Origin: Acidimicrobiia bacterium
GTDB lineage: Bacteria; Acidobacteriota; Vicinamibacteria; Vicinamibacterales; SCN-69-37
Assembly (NCBI GenBank): GCA_016871335.1
Contig: VFZF01000021.1
Span: forward strand, 1-40,454
Length of the DNA: 40,454 nucleotides
Direction: 5' to 3'
In this document: positions 24,779-32,973 of the stretch, piece by piece
How the letters are laid out: each line of letters starts with the position of its first letter
Numbering within the stretch: position 1 is the first letter of the stretch
Translations under genes and position numbers: made by a program
Notes under the pieces: model-generated
What the model saw: the letters and a program-made list of their open reading frames with translations, nothing else
Database searches by the model: none
What the model was told of the DNA's origin: nothing

Positions 24779-26181
24779 TCGCCCCGAAAGTCACGGTCTA
24801 CATTCCCGCGCACAACTACGGGAAGTACCTCGATCGATCCATCGGCAGCGTGCTGACGCAGACGATGACCGATTGGGAGCTGATTGTCATCGACGACGGC
24901 TCGACGGATGACACGCAGGTGCAGCTCGCGAAGTTCCGGTCGCATCCGAAGATTCGACTGGTCGAGCAGGAGAATCGCGGGCTCAACGTCAGCAACAACA
25001 TCGCGATCCGGCTGGCGACGGGACGGTACGTCATGCGGCTGGATGCCGATGACTACCTTGACGAGAACATTCTGACCGTATTGTCGTCGGTGCTCGACAG
25101 CAAACCCGACGTCGGGCTCGTGTATCCCGACTACTACATCGTCAACGACCGTGAAGAGGTGGTGGAGATCATCCGTCGCAAGAAAGTGGGAGAGGAAGAT
25201 GAGATCCTCGACTTGCCGGCGCACGGTGCGTGCACGATGGTGCGCCGGGACCTGCTGCTGGCGGCCGGCGGGTACTCCGAGGACTTCACCTGCCAGGACG
25301 GGTACGACTTGTGGCTGAAGATGACGGCTCGGCACCTGCCGTACAACGTCAACGTGCCGTTGTTTTATTACCGGCAGCACGGGACGAACCTCACCCGGGG
25401 ACAGCGGAGAATCCTCGACACCCGCGGCGAGATCAAGCGGAAGTTCGTGGAAGGGCACCTTCGGGATCAACAGCCGAAAGTGCTCGGCCTTGTGCTGGCC
25501 GTCGGCCGTTCTGTGCATCCACAGAGCGAGCCGTTTGTGTCGCTGGCCGGCCAGCCGCTGTTGTGGCACACCCTCTCGCATGCGAAGCGGTCGCAGTTGC
25601 TCGACCGGCTGATCGTGTCCTCAGAGGACGACCGTGTACTTGAGTACTCGGCCGCGTTCCCCGGCGTTGAGGCGTTCAAGCGGTCGGCGTCGTTGACCTC
25701 GGCGACGGCGCGGACCGAGGCGGTGGCCATGGAAGTCCTCCAGCGGCTGCAGACCGAGGAGGGCTACCGGCCCGACGCGGTCTGCATGCTGTTTGTGAAC
25801 ACGCCACTCCGCCGGGCCGAGCATATTGATCGATCGATTGACGCCCTCACCATTTTCAAGGCCGATTCGGTGATTTCGGTGCAGGAAGAACTGGCGCAGC
25901 TGTTCCAGCACCGGAAACAGGGATTGGCGTTGATCAACGAAACACATGGCGAGCTGCGCCTCGAACGGGAGGCGCTGTACCGGGGCAACGGCGCGATCCA
26001 CTTGTCGCGGACGGACGTGCTGGAATCCGGGCGTCTGCTGGGCGATCGGGTCAGCCACATCGTGATGCTGCCCGAAGAAAGTCTCAAGATTCACAACGAG
26101 TTTGACTTGTGGATGGCCGAACGCATTCTGGCCGACTGGCCAGGGAGCCAGCGGCCCCGCACCAATCAGAACAGGGGATGA
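24775..26181 (+). CDS. GT2 glycosyltransferase fused to NeuA-like cytidylyltransferase domain
   Basis: This two-domain protein has 468 residues. Residues 1 to about 230 form a GT2 domain: VTVYIPAHNYGKYLDRSIGS, IVIDDGSTDDT with the nucleotide-binding Asp, the RLDADDYLDENI metal motif, and GYSEDFTCQDGYDLWLKM. From about residue 238 a NeuA-like fold follows: VLGLVLAVGRSVHPQSEPFV, SLAGQPLLWHTLSHAKRS, LIVSSEDDRVLEYS and LFVNTPLRRAEHIDRSID. The usual R-x-G-S-K-x-x-x-x-K-N signature is degenerate, with the key Lys and Arg missing, so this half may bind rather than activate a nucleotide sugar. The GTG start overlaps the preceding stop. Such a fusion could pass a CMP-linked sugar directly to the transferase, but that is inference. 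Confidence 0.82.
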   Translation: MIAPKVTVYIPAHNYGKYLDRSIGSVLTQTMTDWELIVIDDGSTDDTQVQLAKFRSHPKIRLVEQENRGLNVSNNIAIRLATGRYVMRLDADDYLDENILTVLSSVLDSKPDVGLVYPDYYIVNDREEVVEIIRRKKVGEEDEILDLPAHGACTMVRRDLLLAAGGYSEDFTCQDGYDLWLKMTARHLPYNVNVPLFYYRQHGTNLTRGQRRILDTRGEIKRKFVEGHLRDQQPKVLGLVLAVGRSVHPQSEPFVSLAGQPLLWHTLSHAKRSQLLDRLIVSSEDDRVLEYSAAFPGVEAFKRSASLTSATARTEAVAMEVLQRLQTEEGYRPDAVCMLFVNTPLRRAEHIDRSIDALTIFKADSVISVQEELAQLFQHRKQGLALINETHGELRLEREALYRGNGAIHLSRTDVLESGRLLGDRVSHIVMLPEESLKIHNEFDLWMAERILADWPGSQRPRTNQNRG

Positions 26182-26885
26182 CCATGAGTGATGTAGCTGC
26201 GCGGATCGAGATGGGGCTCGCAACCGTGCGTCACCGGCCGATGGCGGAATGGCCGCAGACGACGTTCGATGAGCTGGGAATGATGAACCCGTTCACGACT
26301 GGCAACCTGAAGCAGTGGCGGAAAGCGATTGCCGCCACCCGCCACCTGCGTGGCGCCATTGTCGAGTGTGGCACGTACCGCGGCGAGAGCCTGGGTCCGC
26401 TTGGATGGTTGTTGCGTGAAGAGGGCGACCCGAGACACCTCATCGGCTTCGACTCTTTCCAGGGCTTTCCGAGCATTGCCGACGAGGATCGCGCCGAGGG
26501 GACCTACCTCGGGCGTCCGGACTACTTCACCCGCACCAGCCAGGCCGACGTGCAGGCGTTTGTCGACGCGCTTGGACTGCAGGATCGGGTGACGCTTGTT
26601 GGCGGGTTCTTCGAAGACACCCTGCCGCGCACGGCGGTGGGTCCGGTGTCCGTGCTGATTCTCGACTGCGACCTGTATGAGTCCTACCGCACGTGCCTGC
26701 GCGAACTGTATGCACTGGTCGAGCCGGGCGGGTGGATTCTCTTTGATGAGTACTTCAACAAGAAGTACCCAGGCGCGCGAAAAGCCGTGGACGAGTTCTT
26801 CGCTGACAAGCCGGAAAAGCCGTCACGCGATGAGGAACTCTTTCTGACGGACTTCTTTGAGCGTTGGTACGTCGTCAAACAATGA
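26178..26885 (+). CDS. TylF/MycF-like SAM-dependent O-methyltransferase
   Basis: This protein of 235 residues has the SAM-binding motif AIVECGTYRGES, LIGFDSFQGFPSIADEDRAE, VTLVGGFFEDTLP, VLILDCDLYESYRTCLREL with the metal-binding acidic residues, and GGWILFDEYFNKKYPGARKA. These match the TylF/MycF family of Mg-dependent sugar O-methyltransferases, which methylate sugar hydroxyls in macrolides and are also common in polysaccharide loci. It probably methylates a glycan residue in the cytoplasm. The ATG at 26178 overlaps the preceding stop (ATGA); a second ATG two codons later is possible. The gene also overlaps the next one by four bases. Confidence 0.88.
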   Translation: MTMSDVAARIEMGLATVRHRPMAEWPQTTFDELGMMNPFTTGNLKQWRKAIAATRHLRGAIVECGTYRGESLGPLGWLLREEGDPRHLIGFDSFQGFPSIADEDRAEGTYLGRPDYFTRTSQADVQAFVDALGLQDRVTLVGGFFEDTLPRTAVGPVSVLILDCDLYESYRTCLRELYALVEPGGWILFDEYFNKKYPGARKAVDEFFADKPEKPSRDEELFLTDFFERWYVVKQ

Positions 26886-28747
26886 CGCCCTCGGGCGGAA
26901 CGTGGGTGGTGTTTGAAGCGTTTTCGGCCGCCCATGTGATCGGGGCGCGCCGGGCGGTGCGCAGCGCCCGCGGGATCATCATCAGCCGTCGAACGCCGTT
27001 TGAGGATTCCGATCCGGCCGAGCGCCGCCGCGCCTTGCGGTGGGCACGTCGACTCAATCCGTCCGTGGAGATCAAGGAACTGTCGATTGACGATGTGCTG
27101 GATTACCTGCCCCTGAACAGGGCGGCCATCGATCAGGTGGCGGCGCTGGCGCCGGCGATCATCGCGACGCCGGCCTATCAGCGGCTGCGCCGGGTCATCC
27201 GCGACGATCGGCTGGTGCGGTACTTTCAGGCGGCCATCGTAAGGTCTGCCGCGAACTGGCGGTTGTTTCCGGCTGTCTGTGCGCGGCTGGCCGAGGCCAT
27301 GCCGATCGTGGCCGTTCCGGACTGGGAGACAGCTGCCCACTGTCGAGACGCGCCGCCCAATGCCGGTGCTCGCTGGCGGCGGGGGGTGCGGGTGGTCAAG
27401 GCGCGCTGGGCTGCAGTCGCGGTGCCCCTGGTGTTGACGGCCCGAGCGGTACGTCAGGGATGGGTCTCGACGCCGTCCGGGCCATTCGCGGCGGCGATGC
27501 CGGTCGTGTGGGGCATGTCGGACCCGGCGGTCAGCCAGCCGGTGGTGCGTCCACATCAGGACGACTATTTGTACGGTCGACTTCGTCCCGGGCAAATCAT
27601 GCATCTCTTCGGGGACTGGAGTTTTCCGCTCCCGGCTCAGCAGGCGTTCACTAAGGCGTTCTGCGCGCGTGGGTGCGCGGTCGCCGATAAAGCGCGTTTC
27701 GCCTTCGGACCGAGGTTGCGACGAGCGGCGGTCCGCGCGCTGGCCGCCATGGTGCCCGGCGTGTGGCAGCCCTCGCACGGGTGGCTCGATGATCTCGTCG
27801 TTCTCCATACACCAAAGGCGCTCTATCACTACCTGCGCAAGCAGCGCGAGCGGGACAACGTCACGGCCGGCGTCGAACTGGTCCGGGACGACTACAACCC
27901 GGGGCACGTGGTGGCGGGTCTGGCGTCTCACGAACATGGTGTCAAGACGGTCGCTGTGCAGCACAACGCGCTGCCGTACGAAGCGCCGCAGCTGGCCTTT
28001 GTGACGGCGGATTACCTGGCGTCGTACGGCGAGTTCTACCGCGCAGGGTTTGCGCCGCACTGGGATGGGGTGAACGTCAGGATGACCGGCCGCGAAAGCC
28101 TCGACTGGACGCTCAACGCGGCCAGAGCAGACGGGGCGTCGGCCGGTGCGCGGGAGCGCTGGCGTCAGCATCGGCCGGGCGGGCGTCCCATGGTGCTCGT
28201 TGTGTTTCCAGGGGACCGCGACATCTGCATCGTGCCGCAGTGGGACGCGTTGTGCGACGGACTTCGGCGGTTCGCGACAGCCAATCCCGGCACCGACATC
28301 GTGTTGCGGTTTCGCCACCGCGAGTCGCTGCGGAGTCCGCACGTAGCGCAGTTCACGCAGTTGTCGGAGACCCTGCCCAACTGCGTGACCGTGTGGAGTG
28401 AATTTACGACGTACGAACTGATGTCGCTGGCTGATGTGGTCGTGTCGCATGACGGGTCCTTCACGGTGAATGAAGCCATCGCGCTCGGACGGCCGACGTT
28501 CTCCTTCGAGTTCGTCTGCGCCGGCCGGTACTACTTCGGCACTCGGTATGGGACGGACTTCGTGCTGACCACCGCTGATGATTTGATGCGGGTGTTGACG
28601 GCGCACGCCGCCGGTGCACCGGTCGACTGCGACTGGGGCGGGCTTGCGCGCGATCTCAACGCGCACACCGATGGCCGCAATCAATCGCGGCTGCGCGCGG
28701 TCGTGGAAGAGGCGGCCGGGATGCCGCCGGCAGGAGTGGCGTCATGA
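26882..28747 (+). CDS. Probable GT-B-type surface carbohydrate transferase (unassigned)
   Basis: This protein of 621 residues is not recognised as a named family. The N-terminal 200 residues are helical and rich in Arg and Ala (FEAFSAAHVIGARRAVRSAR). The C-terminal 350 residues resemble GT-B glycosyltransferases and capsule-type carbohydrate synthases, with VVAGLASHEHGVKTVAVQHN, YLASYGEFYRAGF, MVLVVFPGDRDICIVPQWDA, LRFRHRESL and LADVVVSHDGSFTVNEAIAL. The last stretch matches the sugar-nucleotide-binding end of GT-B enzymes, where a Ser/Thr-Glu-Ala loop binds the donor. No signal peptide is seen, so a cytoplasmic role is likely. It lies between a sugar methyltransferase and an ABC exporter, as expected for a glycan-assembly enzyme. 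ATGA overlaps occur at both ends. Confidence 0.6.
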   Translation: MTPSGGTWVVFEAFSAAHVIGARRAVRSARGIIISRRTPFEDSDPAERRRALRWARRLNPSVEIKELSIDDVLDYLPLNRAAIDQVAALAPAIIATPAYQRLRRVIRDDRLVRYFQAAIVRSAANWRLFPAVCARLAEAMPIVAVPDWETAAHCRDAPPNAGARWRRGVRVVKARWAAVAVPLVLTARAVRQGWVSTPSGPFAAAMPVVWGMSDPAVSQPVVRPHQDDYLYGRLRPGQIMHLFGDWSFPLPAQQAFTKAFCARGCAVADKARFAFGPRLRRAAVRALAAMVPGVWQPSHGWLDDLVVLHTPKALYHYLRKQRERDNVTAGVELVRDDYNPGHVVAGLASHEHGVKTVAVQHNALPYEAPQLAFVTADYLASYGEFYRAGFAPHWDGVNVRMTGRESLDWTLNAARADGASAGARERWRQHRPGGRPMVLVVFPGDRDICIVPQWDALCDGLRRFATANPGTDIVLRFRHRESLRSPHVAQFTQLSETLPNCVTVWSEFTTYELMSLADVVVSHDGSFTVNEAIALGRPTFSFEFVCAGRYYFGTRYGTDFVLTTADDLMRVLTAHAAGAPVDCDWGGLARDLNAHTDGRNQSRLRAVVEEAAGMPPAGVAS

Positions 28748-30534
28748 CGATCCAGGGCCGCCAGCGGTTCATCCGGCTCGCGTGGGATCACCTGCGCGAG
28801 TTCCGGTGGCGCGTGGCCGGCAGCATGGTGCTGATCCTCGGGGCGTCCGTCTTTGAACTCGCCGGTGTGGTGCTGGTCATCCCGCTGCTGGAACAGATGG
28901 GTTCGGCCGCCGGTGATTCCACAGTCTCGAATCGCGCCAGGCAGTTCGTCGAGGCCCTCGGGCTGCAGGACAGTTTCACCGGATTGTTAATGCTGTTTAC
29001 CGCACTGGCGCTGGTGAAGTTTGTCCTCACCGAGTGGGCGGCGTTTTCCGGGCGTGTCTTGAGTGCCTCGTTGCGGTTCCGCATGCGCCAGCGCATGTTT
29101 GCCAACCTGATGGACCTTCCGCTTGGGTTCTTTTACAAGACCAAGCCGGGGGATCTGATTTCGAGCCTGGATACGTCGACGACCGAGTCGTCCGCGCTGG
29201 TGGAGAACCTCGTTCGCATCGTCAACGTCGCAGTGTTCTCGGCGGTGTACCTGCTGGTCCAGTTGCTCGTGTCGGCCTGGATGACCGTCGCCGTGCTCGC
29301 CTTTACCGTGCTGTCGTATTTCTTGGTTTCGCCGCGATTTTCGATCTCCTTTGTGCAGGGGCAGGAGGCGAAGCGGCTGATCGACGCGACGGTTTCGTTC
29401 CTGCAGGATCGACTGGCCGGCATCAAGACGATCAAGGCGTTCGGCAACGACATCGTGCATCGCCGTGAGTTCGACCGCCTGGGATCGGAGTTGCGCGCGC
29501 TCGCGATCGGCATGCAGCGCAACAAGATCGTGGCGCACGCGTTCGGCGAACCGTTTACCACGGTCGGTGTCGTGGGCATGCTTGTGCTGGGTGTGCAAGT
29601 GCTGGGACTGGGCGTGGTCGAGCTGATGACGTTCTTCTACGCCTACAGTCTGCTGGTGCCCCGCGTGAAAGCGTTGACCTCTGAGGTGCTGATGATCGTC
29701 GAAAAGCTCGGGCACTTCGAGAAGGTGCAGGAGCTCATCACACGCGACGACAAGGTGTACCTGCCCAAGGGGACCCTCGAGTGTCAGGGACTGGGCGTCG
29801 GCCTGGAACTGCGAGGGGTCTCGTTTGCGTACGGGGCTGACGGCCCACCGGTGCTCGCGGGAATCAACCTGACCATTGGCCGGATGCAAACGGTCGCGCT
29901 GGTCGGTTCCTCCGGCGCCGGCAAGACCACGCTGGTGGATCTCATCCTGCGCCTGCATGATCCCACAGGAGGCGCGGTACTCGTCGATGGTCACGACTTG
30001 CGCGACTACGACCTGGAGACGTGGCATCGGCGATTGGCCGTGGTGGAACAGGACCCGTTCTTGTTCAACGATACGGTCGTCAACAACATTCGATACGGCC
30101 GGCCCGATGCGACCGACGCGGAGGTGCGCGAGGCCGCGCGCCTGGCGTACGCCGAACCATTCATCATGAAGTTGCCGGGGGGCTTCGACACGGTCGTCGG
30201 TCAACGCGGGATGGCATTGTCGGGCGGGCAGCGGCAGCGCGTGGCGCTCGCCCGCGCCTTGTTGCGGCGGCCGGACCTGTTGATTCTCGATGAGGCCACC
30301 AGCGCGCTGGACTCGGAGTCGGAGAGTCTGGTGCAGGAAGCGATCCAGCAGGTGCGACGTCAGTGCACAGTGATTGTCATCGCCCACCGGCTGTCCACAA
30401 TTCTCGGCGCCGACTGGATCGCGATTATTGACGGCGGCCGGGTCGTCGAAGAAGGCACTCACCGGCAGTTGCTCGATCAGCAGGGACTCTACCACCGATA
30501 CTACACGCTGCAGACGGCAGCGGGTGCCCAGTGA
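28744..30534 (+). CDS. ABC exporter, fused permease and ATPase (glycan/lipid-linked flippase type)
   Basis: This half-transporter of 596 residues has an N-terminal membrane domain of about six helices (starting VAGSMVLILGASVFELAGVV) and a C-terminal ATPase. The ATPase motifs are complete: Walker A GSSGAGKTTL (about residue 388), the signature LSGGQRQRVALARALL, Walker B LLILDEATSALD, and the switch His in VIVIAHRLS. It resembles MsbA/PglK-type exporters, which flip lipid-linked sugars or oligosaccharides across the inner membrane as a homodimer. No Wzx/Wzy pair or Wzm/Wzt pair is in the window, so this is the best candidate for export of the glycan or its lipid-linked unit. It overlaps the upstream gene (ATGA). 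Confidence 0.9.
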   Translation: MTIQGRQRFIRLAWDHLREFRWRVAGSMVLILGASVFELAGVVLVIPLLEQMGSAAGDSTVSNRARQFVEALGLQDSFTGLLMLFTALALVKFVLTEWAAFSGRVLSASLRFRMRQRMFANLMDLPLGFFYKTKPGDLISSLDTSTTESSALVENLVRIVNVAVFSAVYLLVQLLVSAWMTVAVLAFTVLSYFLVSPRFSISFVQGQEAKRLIDATVSFLQDRLAGIKTIKAFGNDIVHRREFDRLGSELRALAIGMQRNKIVAHAFGEPFTTVGVVGMLVLGVQVLGLGVVELMTFFYAYSLLVPRVKALTSEVLMIVEKLGHFEKVQELITRDDKVYLPKGTLECQGLGVGLELRGVSFAYGADGPPVLAGINLTIGRMQTVALVGSSGAGKTTLVDLILRLHDPTGGAVLVDGHDLRDYDLETWHRRLAVVEQDPFLFNDTVVNNIRYGRPDATDAEVREAARLAYAEPFIMKLPGGFDTVVGQRGMALSGGQRQRVALARALLRRPDLLILDEATSALDSESESLVQEAIQQVRRQCTVIVIAHRLSTILGADWIAIIDGGRVVEEGTHRQLLDQQGLYHRYYTLQTAAGAQ

Positions 30535-30556
30535 GCCGTTCGCAGGGAGACCACCA

Positions 30557-31111
30557 ATGAAGTGCGAATCCACAGTCAACTTCGTCCAAGGACCCATCGT
30601 CGGCTTGCGGGTGCTCGGGCCGGCAGATGTGCCGCAATGGGCGGCATGGTTCAATACGCCGGCGGTCACGTCGCATTTGAACAAAGGGGCCTTTCCCAAT
30701 ACCCAAGCCGCGCAAGCCGAATTCCTGGACAGACTCTCCCGCAGCCGGAACGACGTGCAGCTGGGGATCGTCGATCAGACGGCGTCACTGATTGGCATCG
30801 TCGGCTTGCATCACATTGATTGGGTGCATCGGCATGGCGACATCAGCATCGTCGTGGGGGAGACGGCCGCTCACGGACGGGGTGTTGCCACTGAGGCCAT
30901 TGGCTTGATGGTGCGCCACGCCTTCCTCAAGCTCAACCTGCACAAGCTGACGGCGGGAATGTGGGCGACAAACACCGGATCGCGACGTGCGTTTGAACGC
31001 AACGGGTTCCAACTGGAGGGCACCCTGCGTCAGAGCTTCTGGCATGGTGACCGGTTCGTGGATGAGATCCGGCTTGGGCTGCTCCGCGCCGAGTGGGAGA
31101 CCCGCGCGTGA
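30557..31111 (+). CDS. GNAT-family N-acetyltransferase
   Basis: This protein of 184 residues has the RimJ/RimL-type acetyltransferase fold. It contains LRVLGPADVPQWAAWFNTPA, LIGIVGLHHIDWVHRHGDIS, the acetyl-CoA loop GRGVATEAIGLMVRHAF, and the end ANTGSRRAFERNGFQLEGTL. PseH and similar enzymes of this fold acetylate the 4-amino group of UDP-linked amino sugars in nonulosonic acid pathways. A similar role is plausible here but not proven. AGGGAGA lies seven bases before the ATG at 30557. The frame is open further upstream into the ABC gene, but this start has the ribosome site and the family N-terminus. A 22-bp gap before it is the largest in the operon. Confidence 0.87.
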   Translation: MKCESTVNFVQGPIVGLRVLGPADVPQWAAWFNTPAVTSHLNKGAFPNTQAAQAEFLDRLSRSRNDVQLGIVDQTASLIGIVGLHHIDWVHRHGDISIVVGETAAHGRGVATEAIGLMVRHAFLKLNLHKLTAGMWATNTGSRRAFERNGFQLEGTLRQSFWHGDRFVDEIRLGLLRAEWETRA

Positions 31112-32463
31112 CCGAGCGGGAGTTGTCCGTGACCGAGCGGGCCCTGGCCGAGTCGGCGGCAGCCGACCTTCGGCAGGCGGGGCTGGTCATCGTCGCGGAC
31201 CATGGGCGTGCGGGCAACATGTTTGTCAAGCGCACGTTCGATCTCCATCCAGAGGTGCTCTGCGTCACGATGGTCGGCTATCTCTATCGGGCCATCTTGT
31301 CGGTGTTTGGCGCGCACGCGCGTCTGACGGGAGGGGCGGCCTACGACGGCCTGATGGCCGGTACCAACGTCAACCTGGTGGCCGAGGATCTGTCCCCTGC
31401 GGTCGAGCAATCTCTGCGCCGGACGGGAGACGATCCGTCGGCGGCCATTGATCGTCCGCTGGTGCGTGCCGTGCTGCGCCACCTGCTGACGCGGCACGAG
31501 ACGACGACGCCGGTCGAGACGCTGGTCGCCGTGCACGCGGCGTTCGCCGTCGGGACCGGCCGGCCGACCGCGCCGATCCGGTACATGCTGGTCGACGACA
31601 CCGTCAGCTCAGACGCCGATCTGGCCGCGATCGAGGCCGCGACACGTGACGTGCCGAACTGCCGTGTCGTGCATCTGGTGCGGGATCCGCGCGCGGGATT
31701 TGCCTCCATCAGGCACACCTACGTCGAGCTGTACGGGTCGATGTACCCGCTCCGCCTCCCGGCGGCGTGGGAGGCGTGCGGATCAAACGGCATCTGGTTG
31801 TGGGCTCTGGCGTCGACCACCGCCGGCGCGCGCGCGCTCACGGCGTGCCGGCACCGGCTGGGCCCAACGCACGCGCGCGTGCTGCGAAATGAAGACGTGA
31901 ATCTCGACTTCCCGGCGACGATGCGCGCTCTCGCGGAGTGGCTTGGCGTGGGCCACATGTCCGCCTGGGACGCGCCCGACTATGCGCCGACCTCGTGCGG
32001 CCGTCTCTGGCAGGGGATCTCGGCGTACAGCCGGCAGTATGTACCGACCGCCAACGGGCCTCTCAAAGCCGACCCGGATGCCACCGCCCTGCACCCCGGG
32101 CCGAGCCGCATGAACGTTGAGCGCTGGAAGAAACGACTGCCTCCGCATGAGGTGGCGTTTGTCGAGGCGGTGTACTTCGACGAGATGCGGGAGCACGGCT
32201 ATGTGCCGCTTCACGTCACGACCGACAGCGACCGGCAGCGAGGTCTTCGACAGGTATGGAAGCCGTTTGTCGGAGAAGTCCCCGGCCTGCGATGGTTGGC
32301 CGCGATCCGGCCGAATCGCTGGGCCAAAGACTCGATCATTCGCGCGGCCTACTACCCGTTGCTTCCGATCGCGGGGCTGTGGGCGCGCGTTCAGTTTTTC
32401 CGGCTGCTCTCCTCCGGGCGACTCCGGACTCAGGCCGTCGTCTCTCCAAAGGTGGTTCGGTAA
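31108..32463 (+). CDS. Sulfotransferase family protein (PAPS-dependent)
   Basis: This protein of 451 residues has the two PAPS-binding signatures of sulfotransferases. The 5'-phosphosulfate loop lies in VIVADHGRAGNMFVKRTFDL (about residues 27-46), and the 3'-phosphate motif lies in RVVHLVRDPRAGFASIRHTY (about residues 186-205). RNEDVNLDFPATMRALAEWL follows, as in carbohydrate sulfotransferases. It should transfer sulfate from PAPS to a sugar hydroxyl or amine. The next two genes make PAPS, which strongly supports the call. The C-terminal 90 residues contain a hydrophobic patch (AAYYPLLPIAGLWARVQFF) that may touch the membrane. The GTG at 31108 overlaps the preceding stop; an in-frame GTG at 31093 is possible. 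Confidence 0.86.
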   Translation: MTERELSVTERALAESAAADLRQAGLVIVADHGRAGNMFVKRTFDLHPEVLCVTMVGYLYRAILSVFGAHARLTGGAAYDGLMAGTNVNLVAEDLSPAVEQSLRRTGDDPSAAIDRPLVRAVLRHLLTRHETTTPVETLVAVHAAFAVGTGRPTAPIRYMLVDDTVSSDADLAAIEAATRDVPNCRVVHLVRDPRAGFASIRHTYVELYGSMYPLRLPAAWEACGSNGIWLWALASTTAGARALTACRHRLGPTHARVLRNEDVNLDFPATMRALAEWLGVGHMSAWDAPDYAPTSCGRLWQGISAYSRQYVPTANGPLKADPDATALHPGPSRMNVERWKKRLPPHEVAFVEAVYFDEMREHGYVPLHVTTDSDRQRGLRQVWKPFVGEVPGLRWLAAIRPNRWAKDSIIRAAYYPLLPIAGLWARVQFFRLLSSGRLRTQAVVSPKVVR

Positions 32464-32973
32464 ATGGTGATCTGGATAACGGGCCTTTCGGGGGCCGGCA
32501 AGACCACGTTGTGTACGGAGCTGTACCGCCGGCTGAAGCCGTCCGTCCGGCACCTCGTCCAGCTGGATGGCGATGCGTTCCGTGACGCGTTTAATGACCT
32601 GGGTCACACCGAGCCCGAGCGGTTCAAGCACATTTCACGGGTGCAACGCATGGCGAAGTTGCTCGCGGATCAGGACCTGGTCGTGCTGGTGGGTGTGGTC
32701 TATGCGAATCCGGAACTGCTGGCCTGGAACCGCGCCAATCTGCCGGGGTATGTCGAGGTGTATTTGCAGGCCCCGTTCGAGACTGTGGTCGCCCGCGACT
32801 CGAAGGGACTGTACGCGCGGGCGTTGCGTGGCGAGATCCGGAATGTCGTCGGTGTGGACATTCCCTGGGTCGAACCAGTGGCGCCTGATCTGACCCTCGA
32901 CGGGAGCGGAACGGTCACAATTTCTGCGCTGGCCGACTTGGTGCAGTCGGTCCTGCCGGACGTCACCCGATGA
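32464..32973 (+). CDS. cysC: Adenylylsulfate (APS) kinase
   Basis: This protein of 169 residues begins with the P-loop MVIWITGLSGAGKTTLCTEL, followed by LVQLDGDAFRDAF, the conserved APS-binding Asp-Gly-Asp region, and SRVQRMAKLLADQDLVVLVG. DSKGLYARALRGEIRNVVGV is the DPKGLY-type lid. It phosphorylates APS to PAPS, the donor for sulfotransferases. The length is slightly below the usual 175-200 residues, with a short N-terminus. It starts directly after the sulfotransferase stop and overlaps the ATP sulfurylase gene by four bases. The three genes therefore form a self-contained sulfation cassette, distinct from assimilatory sulfate reduction. Confidence 0.93.
   Translation: MVIWITGLSGAGKTTLCTELYRRLKPSVRHLVQLDGDAFRDAFNDLGHTEPERFKHISRVQRMAKLLADQDLVVLVGVVYANPELLAWNRANLPGYVEVYLQAPFETVVARDSKGLYARALRGEIRNVVGVDIPWVEPVAPDLTLDGSGTVTISALADLVQSVLPDVTR

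Noticed and set aside
26684-28684. Minus-strand open frame of 666 codons
   Set aside because: It is antisense to the TylF-like and GT-B-like genes, which overlap their neighbours with ATGA junctions. The reverse frame has no recognisable domain.
28987-30699. Minus-strand open frame of 570 codons
   Set aside because: It mirrors the ABC exporter, whose Walker and signature motifs prove the plus frame.
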